Below are positions 55,263 to 64,000 of a stretch of 64,000 nucleotides of DNA, piece after piece; positions within the stretch are counted from its first letter, which is position 1, and the number at the start of each line of letters is the position of its first letter. Source of the stretch: Bagarius yarrelli (taxonomy: Eukaryota > Chordata > Actinopteri > Siluriformes > Sisoridae); assembly GCA_005784505.1 (NCBI GenBank), contig VCAZ01000003.1:1640510-1704509 (forward strand), given 5' to 3'. The notes beneath the pieces were generated by a model. The model did not search any database. It had not been told where the DNA came from and was given only the letters and a program-made list of their open reading frames with translations. Position numbers and translations under genes: made by a program.

Positions 55263-55766
55263 GACATTGCTTCTTATTTATTTTAATCTAGCTAAGATTA
55301 TTCATGCTGGGGCAGTGTTGCTGAACGCGGCTGTGGTGAAATTAGAATGTGATGTTGATAGCAGGGAAACACTTTGACAGCTGGTTGAAAGGAAATGTCT
55401 GGTCTTCTCAATGCCTGTCAGTTTGAGGATAAACAAATCAGCGATAAAGAGGTCACAGCCGTGCATATGTGCTGTCACATAGTTTACACCATGCACAGGA
55501 ATGACACAAATCACAAATAACCCTAGTTTAGACTATTTTACGAGCACAAATATTGGTGTTTTTAAATAATTATGCAATAAAATCTATTTCGACTAAAACC
55601 AAGTGTCATTTGAAGTCTATTAAAACTTAAACTGAAATAACGTCTTGGCAAGTAAGAAGTATGAGACATAAATAAAATCTAAAGACAAACAAAGAAACAA
55701 ACAAAAATAACAACAAGCAGCGTACAGTTATACAACAAACTAGAATTATATATATACATACACACA
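55263..55766. other. single-copy DNA
   Basis: Nothing recognised; AT-rich and A-rich near 55680-55720. It ends in TATATATACATACACACA, the target region of the Tc1 insertion. Confidence 0.4.
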
Positions 55767-57507
<1,741 letters not shown>

Positions 57508-57551
57508 GTGAACTTATTTAACCTATTTATAAGTATTTTATAGAATTATAA

Positions 57552-57850
57552 ATAAATGGTGGCTTAGTGGTTAGCACTGTTGCATCCCAACAAGAACGCC
57601 CTTTCGCTTCCTAGGCAGGAGCCTCTTTGTGTGGAGTTTGCATGTTCTCTCTGTGCTTGTGTGGATTTACTCCTGGTACTCTGGTTTTCTCCCACAGTCT
57701 AAAAACCTAATGTATGTTAGGTTGATTGGTGTGATTCTAAATTGCCCATAGGAGTGAGTGAGAGTGTGTGTGTGGCCATGTGATGAACTAGCAACCTGTC
57801 CAGGGTGTGCCTCCTGCCTTTTGCCCTTTCAGAGATGGCTGGGATAGGCT
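57552..57850 (+). mobile_element. B-element, nearly full length
   Basis: AATGGTGGCTTAGTGGTTAG head, GTGTGGAGTTTGCATGTTCT, CACAGTCTAAAAACCTAATG, CTAGCAACCTGTCCAGGGTG and GATGGCTGGGATAGGCT. Confidence 0.9.
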
Positions 57851-57872
57851 ACTTATACTTATACTAACAATG

Positions 57873-57911
<39 letters not shown>

Positions 57912-58330
57912 GTACAGTAAGCTTTGACTTACGAGTTTGATTTGTTCCGTGATGAAGCTTGTAGGTAAAATTATGTTAAATCAGTTTCCCCATTGAAATA
58001 AATTGAAATGCCATTAATTTTTTCTGGGTCGCCAAAATAACACTGCAATGTTTACATGTTTTTTAAATAAGAAAAATAAACTTATAAATAATGAATATTG
58101 TATAAATATAATACAATAGAATGTACTGCAATAAACTGGTTTTATTAAGTATAATTTACAGCATTTAGCTTGGAGATCAGATGACACCACTTGCTAACAC
58201 ACATGATTGACTAGCTATCGAGGCGGATGTTACGGCGTTCACTGTGGCGTCCGCTACGCCAACTAGCGGTTGGGTGTCTGAAACTGGCTCGTTACCCAAA
58301 AATCGTCCGAGAGACTGCTTATATCTTAAA
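57851..58330. other. ATA array and a possible MITE-like segment
   Basis: AAT array 57876-57911. 57916-58330 begins AGTAAGCTTTGACTTACGAG and ends in a CpG-rich stretch (GGATGTTACGGCGTTCACTG, GTCCGCTACGCCAACTAGCG). The first part recalls a dispersed element with GACTTACGAG ends, but no inverted partner or duplication was found. Confidence 0.35.
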
Positions 58331-58363
58331 AAACTCTTAAGTACCCTTGTATATCATATTATG

Positions 58364-58545
58364 GGGAAATGGTAGCACAGTGGTTAAGGTGTTGGACTGC
58401 TAATTGGAAGAGTCATGTTTGATTCCCATAACTACCAAGCTGACACTGTTGGACCCCCTGAGCTGTTGAGGCCCTTAACCTCTAATTGCTCAGTTCTATA
58501 AAAAAGATAAATGTAAGACTGTGCATGTCAATGTAAATATTACTC
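58364..58545 (+). mobile_element. SINE-A, truncated end
   Basis: GGGGAAATGGTAGCACAGTG, GGTTAAGGTGTTGGACTGCT, TTTGATTCCCATAACTACC; the end GATAAGGGCGTCTG is replaced. Confidence 0.87.
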
Positions 58546-58643
58546 ACACTTTGATTTGTTTATCTGTATCGAAGTAAAGCTTGGTAAACTTAAGGCATCT
58601 TTACTCCATTATGTAATTATGTTTATACTGAAAATTAAGCTTT

Positions 58644-58675
<32 letters not shown>

Positions 58676-58830
58676 TAGTAGCAGTAGTGAGGTGCACAGT
58701 AGTGGTCAATGTGTGAGGCAATGCCACCACTGGACCCAAGGCCTTTACCCTTAAGTGCCCAGTTGTAGCAAATGAATGTCAATTACTCAAGCTGTAGGTG
58801 TCTGCCAAAATGTTCTGGATGTAGCAATAA
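58546..58830 (+). repeat. ATC array and a very decayed SINE-A
   Basis: ATC array 58645-58675. 58684-58830 keeps ATGCCACCACTGGACCCAAG, GCCTTTACCCTTAAGTGCCC and AGGTGTCTGCCAAAATG. Confidence 0.6.
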
Positions 58831-60194
58831 TCAAAACAGTGTTTAAACATTCTTCAATGGAGTAAAATTACAGCTGCACATATTTAGAAATATAAGAATA
58901 AAGTTCTATTAGTAAAATGTTATAAGTATGTAAATTGAATAATGATATTTAGTCAAAATAGGGTAAATTATTTATTTACGACAGTCCGCATTGTGGCTAT
59001 TTCAGGGAAGCCACAGCTGGTTAACACTGTCCCATGAAACGCCACTTGTCCAGTCAGATTATTGGACTGGAACTGCTGTCTTTTATTAAATCTATGATGC
59101 TTCTAATGCCATTTATATCCACATAGCAGCTCATTTCAGCAAATTAGTCAAAGTCAGACTATTGTGGCTCTCCTTCTCTCATCATGGCCCAGTCCCAGTC
59201 CTGTAAGAAGGAGCACAAGCTGCCACTGTAATGGCCTCATTTGGCTGGTCACGCTGGTGAGATGAGTTGCTCGGACCCCTGAGGCGGAAGCAAAGTACTC
59301 ATGGAGGAGGTAGGATTAGCGCATTACTGCAGCCCTCTTAAATAATGCTAATGGGATCTAAATTATGACGAGTTGCAGCAGATTTCTGCTGAGAACAGCG
59401 TGTGCTTTTCGTCATTGCATTAGAAACAAGCACGCCTCCGTGGGGAATCTGAAACATGCTGAGAGAATGAAATAAACAGATAGAAGCAAGGAGGGAAAGA
59501 AAAAAAAAAAGATTTGCATAGCTACTGTACACCAAAAAAAGATTTTTTATGAGAAAATTGGGTTTTTTAATTAAACAAAGACAAAAATAGACGTTTACTT
59601 GTCCTAATGTTTCATATGAAGTAGATCAAATTTAAGGCGTTAATCTCGAATAGTGGCAGTTTGGAGGAACCAATGCTTTAACTTCGGTGGCCCACACTTT
59701 TTAACCACTGAGCCACCATGTGGTGCAAAGTCTGAGTGCCTTCTGGGACATGAAATCAATTTTTGTCAATTTTTGGCAAGCCGAAGTAAAAAACAGCAAA
59801 AAGCTGATGTGAAGAATTAAAAAAGTTAAAAAACAAGGTGTGCAGCTGCAGTGCAGTAGCCTGGTGGCACACGGGGAAAACCTACAAGGAGTGTCTTGCA
59901 CTAGTCTAAACTTAAGATGACATGAGACTGAAAAGCACCTGAGTGACATTTAGGGAGCACAACAGCAAGATTTTCATGATGCTATCAGGAAAAAAAAAAC
60001 ATGTGACTGAGTAAGATGAGTAATAACAGAAGAGACTGATGGTTCTGCGCTTCTAAACTAGCACAAAGCTGTGTATTTTGCATTGTCAGGTTAGGTCATC
60101 TCAGATTTTTCTAGAAAGGCCGGAGTCAGTCTTTTGTCATGACTTTGGATTATTAGTTAGGTCATAGTATTCTTATTTTATTTGTCTAGTGATT
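58831..60194. other. single-copy DNA with a conserved-type block
   Basis: 59100-59480 is balanced and repeat-free (TTAAATAATGCTAATGGGAT, CGTCATTGCATTAGAAAC, GCGGAAGCAAAG). No exon recognised. A possible minus-strand 82-codon frame at 59701-59949 has no motif. Confidence 0.35.
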
Positions 60195-60650
60195 CAGCTG
60201 TTCCCTTCAGAAGTGGCCACAGCAAATCATCTGCCTCCACCTAAGCCTATCCTCTGCATCCTCCTCACTCACACCCACTAACTTCATGTCCTCATTTATT
60301 ACATCCATAAACCCCCTCATTGGCCTTCCTCTTTGCCCTCTGCCTACAGCTTCATTTCCAACATTCTTCCACCAAACCTTCCACTCTCCCTCCTCTGCAC
60401 ATATCCAAACCATCTCAATCTGTCCTCTCTGTCTCTTGTTCCTGACACATACAACATACAACCCATACAATCAGCTGTCCCTCTAATGTGCTCGTTCCCA
60501 ATCCTGTCCAACCACTTCACTCCCAAGGAGAACTTCAACATCTTCATCTATGCTAACTCAAACTCTGCCTCCTGTCCTGTCCTCAGTGCCACTGTCTCTA
60601 AACGTTACAACATGGCTGCTCTGACTACTGTCTTGTACAATTATGTTTAG
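60195..60650 (-). pseudogene. RTE-type LINE fragment, reverse transcriptase C-terminus
   Basis: Read on the minus strand from 60640: KTVVRAAML, stop, RLETVALRTGQE, stop, MKMLKFSLGVKWLDRIGNEH, IRGTADC, then RDREDRLRWFGYVQRRESGR. A frame change near 60340 continues as GRGQRGRPMRGFMDVINEDM. The order LGVxxxDRIRNExIRGT, RLRWxGHVxR, RGRPxxRFMD is that of RTE-group C-termini. Two stops and one frameshift; RT core and endonuclease absent. Confidence 0.82.
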
Positions 60651-61188
60651 ACATAAAATATTTCCAACCCAATATCCAGTAGCATCATTTGATATGTACT
60701 GGAATGTAAGCTTGATGGAAACAGTTGAATAACTAATAAATTGATGACACAAAATAATTGACACAAAGTTAACTTGACTATAACCTATATTTTGCAAAGA
60801 TGTCAAGAAGCTGGACAATTTTCTAACTTTTAACACTATAGAATTTGAATTTTCAGCCTGAAAAGCTCCAGGCTGGTTAGCCCCAATTAACCTTAGGTGT
60901 TGGTTAAGTGATATACTTGTTTAAGACCTAAAAATAAGTACGTTTATAGTTTATTTTTATGGATTGATAAATGATATGCACTCAAGTATACTTAGCTTAT
61001 ACTGACAAATATACAGACAAGTTTAGGTATATCTGGCATATACTTGGTACCACCCAAATTCTATAAAACATGAGGTGTTCTGAAAAAAATAATAAAGGAA
61101 ATAAACAGATTATATAAACATATAAAACATCTAACAATCATTCACAATAGAACATTAAAAACATTAAAAATAAACAAATGGGGGTAGT
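60651..61188. other. single-copy AT-rich DNA
   Basis: Nothing recognised. Confidence 0.4.
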
Positions 61189-61368
61189 TGATAGTTCAGT
61201 GGTTAAGGTGTTGGACAGCTATCTGGGAGATCGGGGTTTGATTCCCATCACCACTAAACTGCTGATGCTGGGCCCCTGAGCAAGGCCCCCAACCCCTAAT
61301 TTCTCAGTTGTATAAAAGAGATAAATGTAAGTCAGTCTGGATAAGGATGTCTGCCAAATAAAAATATA
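61189..61368 (+). mobile_element. SINE-A, full length
   Basis: TTCAGTGGTTAAGGTGTTGG, GATCGGGGTTTGATTCCCAT (B box), GGGCCCCTGAGCAAGGCCCC, GGATAAGGATGTCTGCCAAA. Confidence 0.9.
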
Positions 61369-61845
61369 TCAAATGTTTAAACTAAGAAAATGTGCCACTT
61401 TAAGATCAAAATAAGGTAATTTTAGTAGAGACAGAAGCAACTAATTATTAGTCCTTTATCTAATAAGGTAAATTAGCAACAGGTCAGTAATCTGATCGGG
61501 TTTATGTAGCTTTTACACAGCAAACCTCACTTTTCTAGAATTGAGGTCTACTCATACTTGCACTTTTCTGATGGACATTAGTACAAAATAAAATTTTAGT
61601 TTTATACTAGCTTTATTCTGCACTAATTTTTCATTTTACCGTTAGCGTTTCTACATCTTTACTTTAAGTCTAATTCTAAAAAATGATTTTTAACAGTATC
61701 CCAACTATTAAAACTAAGTTTTGGTTTACACTTTTGGTTTACTTACATTAAAAATAACCAGCTTAAGAATATTATAGGAGGGTTCATCTGTCCTGATTGC
61801 GGTTGATTTTTTTGAGCTGGCAAACGCAGACCTTCATCATTAGTT
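61369..61845. other. single-copy AT-rich DNA
   Basis: Nothing recognised. Confidence 0.4.
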
Positions 61846-62045
61846 CAAGTTCAAGGTTCAAGGAGCTTTATTGTCATTTCAACCATATATAGCAGATGCA
61901 GTACACAGTGAGATGAAATAATGTTTTTCCAGGACCACCTGCTGCTACACAAAACATAGAATTTCATAAACCAACGAAGAGCCACTAACAGGATAGACAT
62001 AAAGTGCATGTGTGCAGCCTAGTGCAGCCAGTGCAGAAAAAAAAT
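61846..62045 (-). mobile_element. G-family LINE-type 3' end, inverted copy
   Basis: GTTCAAGTTCAAGGTTCAAG (reversed tail), CTTTATTGTCATTTCAACCA, TATATAGCAGATGCAGTACA and AGCCACTAACAGGATAGACA are the reverse complement of the 24700-24990 blocks. Confidence 0.75.
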
Positions 62046-63449
62046 AGAATTGCTGACTTTTTATGTATTAATAAATAAATAAAAAAACTAAACTTTTATC
62101 TACTACTATCTTTAAGTTAGTTTACTTAAAAAAATAGTTCTCATTTAAGTTGCAAAACAAATGTAGTAGACCTTAAAGTTTACTATTTACTAAACTAAAA
62201 AGTCAGTAAGAAGCATCGTAAGTAAGTAAAATCAGTAAGTGACAGTGAAGTCAACACTTAGCATTAAAGTGAGCATATAGCAGCGAAGTGAGCAGTGAAG
62301 TAATCAATTAACAATAAGGATTTCATTGAACAGCACACAGCAGCAGGACCAAACCTAAACACAGCAAAATGTAGTCCCTACTGTCCCAGGGTGATTAAAC
62401 ACTAGTCTGTTATTTGTATAAGATTTATCATGGGCGTCAGCAAATGCCAAAAATATTTACACTTTATCTACAAAAAAAAATATCATTGCACGTTTATTTA
62501 ATCAGCCATAACATGGGTTTTCCAATCCCCAGTGTATCCATGTTATACCAATTACACAATGTGAAACAATACACGCTTTATTAGTACTGTGGGTCTCTGT
62601 GGGTATTTCACACAAAGGCCACAGATTTACAAGGAGTCAAGCTGTTGACATGGAATATTAATGATGGCTATTATTGCAATTGAATAGGATGTGCTAATTG
62701 CATCTTACTTAAGAATTTAAATTAGTCATGCATTAATGATGAGCAAAGGTTTGCAGACTGTACTAACGGATCTCATACCAAGGATGAAAAGCTCAGCACG
62801 TAAAAAAAAAAAAATGTCCAAAAAAACAATCAACACAGAACAGCCATTTTCTATAAATTGCTTGGAAACGATCAAGATTTAGAAAAGAAACACTTTAAGA
62901 TCATATAATTTTCAGTCTCTTTTCCAAATTAAGGTTTGAGAAAAAGACCTGGGTCAAATGAGCAGAATGGATTAAGCTGGCAGGGCGGCTTCTGCAACTT
63001 AAATAACCTCTTATATTATGTATATTTATTCTGTTTATATCCATTCTGCAGCAAAAACAAACCTTGATGGAGATGGGAAAAATCAGTAAAAGACCACATT
63101 AGATTCCACCATTGGAAACCCCTTAATAAACAGTGGCAGTTAAGCAGAGCTGTTATTTGTTAATGAATTGCATTTAATTAAGCAGCTGAAAATGCCCCTA
63201 TAGTTTTTAAAAACTGTTGCTATATAGTGATTGATTGTGAAAGATTTTTCTATATCATAAGACCTTAATACTAAGACTTTTTAAGGATTTTTAAGGATAC
63301 CTTTTTCTTAGCTTGAGCTCCTTCTAGGTCACAGTCATAGGGGGAGGGTAACTCCAGTGTAAGGCTAAGAGATGGGCTTTACTGTGATGCATTAACATAT
63401 ATTTTCCAACAACAAAGAAGCAGTTATATAATTTATATATAAATTATTT
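62046..63449. other. single-copy DNA, two strong conserved-type blocks
   Basis: 62580-62800 and 62940-63200 are repeat-free with dense candidate sites: GATGTGCTAATTGCATCTTA, GTCATGCATTAATGATGAGC, TTAATGAATTGCATTTAATT. Spacing and texture resemble developmental enhancers. 62220-62340 has short AGTGA/AGTAA internal repetition (CAGTAAGTGACAGTGAAGTC). Confidence 0.4.
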
Positions 63450-63592
63450 GGCCCTGTGATGGACTGGCGACCTGTCCAGGGTGTACCCTTCCTGCCTTTC
63501 GCCCCTTCAGAGACGGCTGGGATAGACTCCAGCAGATTCCCGTGACCCCAATTAAGGAATAAGCAGATATAGAAGATGAATGAATGAATATG
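63450..63592 (+). mobile_element. B-element, 3' end only
   Basis: CCCTGTGATGGACTGGCGAC, CTGTCCAGGGTGTACCC, CAGAGACGGCTGGGATAGAC, AGATGAATGAATGAA tail. Closest of all copies to the family consensus over this part. Confidence 0.9.
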
Positions 63593-64000
63593 GCTTTTAT
63601 ATATTTTAAAAAAATCTGCATTAATGATTTTTTTCCGCATGTGCACATGCCATGCAAATATGTTTTCCATATCTTCTGAGCCAAAGACAACCCCGCTTAT
63701 CAATATAAATTACTGATCCTATAATTAGCCAAACATGTGACAGCAGAAAAATGCATAAACCCATACAGATACAAGTTGAGAGCTTTAGATCATAATATCA
63801 AATCATTACAATTAATTTAAAACTCTATTAAAGATATAAGTAAAAATTACTGATCCCAGACCAGCAGTAATGAGCAGAGCTAGAAAAGCAACCAAAAGAA
63901 GCACCAGGCAGCAATTTGAGTGGAACAATTTCCACAGTGAATTGTATATTGCTAGTCTCATGTCTGTGGCCTGGGGCCAAGAAAAGGCTAAGCTTTCCGC
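63593..64000. other. single-copy DNA at the window edge
   Basis: The final 150 bp (AGCAGTAATGAGCAGAGC, GGCAGCAATTTGAGTGG, TGTGGCCTGGGGCCAAG) are balanced and repeat-free like the 62.6-63.2 kb blocks; the block may continue past the window. Confidence 0.35.

Overview
The window looks like vertebrate nuclear DNA from a teleost fish. It is AT-rich, has no long open reading frames and no operon-like layout, and is crowded with dispersed repeats: tRNA-derived SINEs, 3' ends of LINEs, Tc1/mariner and hAT-type DNA elements, and long di- and tetranucleotide arrays. The repeat types suggest an ostariophysan, possibly a catfish, but that placement rests on recall of repeat families and was not tested. 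I found no host protein-coding gene I could defend. The only RNA gene is a tRNA-Val(UAC)-like sequence at 30505-30577, and the only long coding remains belong to mobile elements.

Working names used below. SINE-A: about 180 bp, tRNA-like head, body with AGCAAGGCCCTTAACCC, end with GATAAGGGCGTCTGCCAAATG; about 28 copies in both orientations. B-element: about 350 bp, head GGCACGGTGGCTTAGTGG, middle CACAGTCCAAAAACATGTATG, GAATGAATG tail; about 11 copies plus diverged relatives. SINE-C and SINE-D: two further tRNA-related SINE types. L2-like: a jockey-superfamily LINE whose 3' end carries CTCAAGGTTTCTTCCT and an AATTGAATTG tail. E, F, G, H, J: families defined mainly by having two or more related copies in this window.

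Layout. 0-9 kb: unique AT-rich DNA with scattered SINE-A, a B-element and LINE tails. 9.1-13.3 kb: two Tc1/mariner relics in opposite orientation flank a direct tandem duplication of about 1.35 kb; each unit holds the same 11-bp-period minisatellite and the same SINE-A. 16.1-17.6 kb: 5'-truncated L2-like LINE with the reverse transcriptase C-terminus and complete 3' end. 18-31 kb: dense SINE/LINE cluster, a TCTA/TCTG array, and the tRNA. 31-45 kb: mostly single-copy DNA with likely conserved non-coding blocks, a 242-bp foldback MITE flanked by CAACATAG, and a hAT-type MITE flanked by TCATAGGA. 45-55 kb: more B-elements and SINE-A, a CATC/CAGC array with higher-order repeats, and a GAAA/GACA/GATA array. 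55.8-57.4 kb: a structurally complete Tc1 element with a dead transposase. 57.4-64 kb: an AT array, a broken RTE-type LINE fragment, then single-copy DNA whose last 1.5 kb looks regulatory.

No genes act together here. The biology is repeat turnover in a gene-poor interval, with several repeat-free blocks of balanced composition and homeodomain, octamer or TCF-like motifs that may be enhancers of a gene outside the window. No new multi-gene system is visible. The best structural finds are the tandem duplication, the foldback MITE, and the hairpin at 46232-46267 created by an inverted copying event inside a LINE tail.
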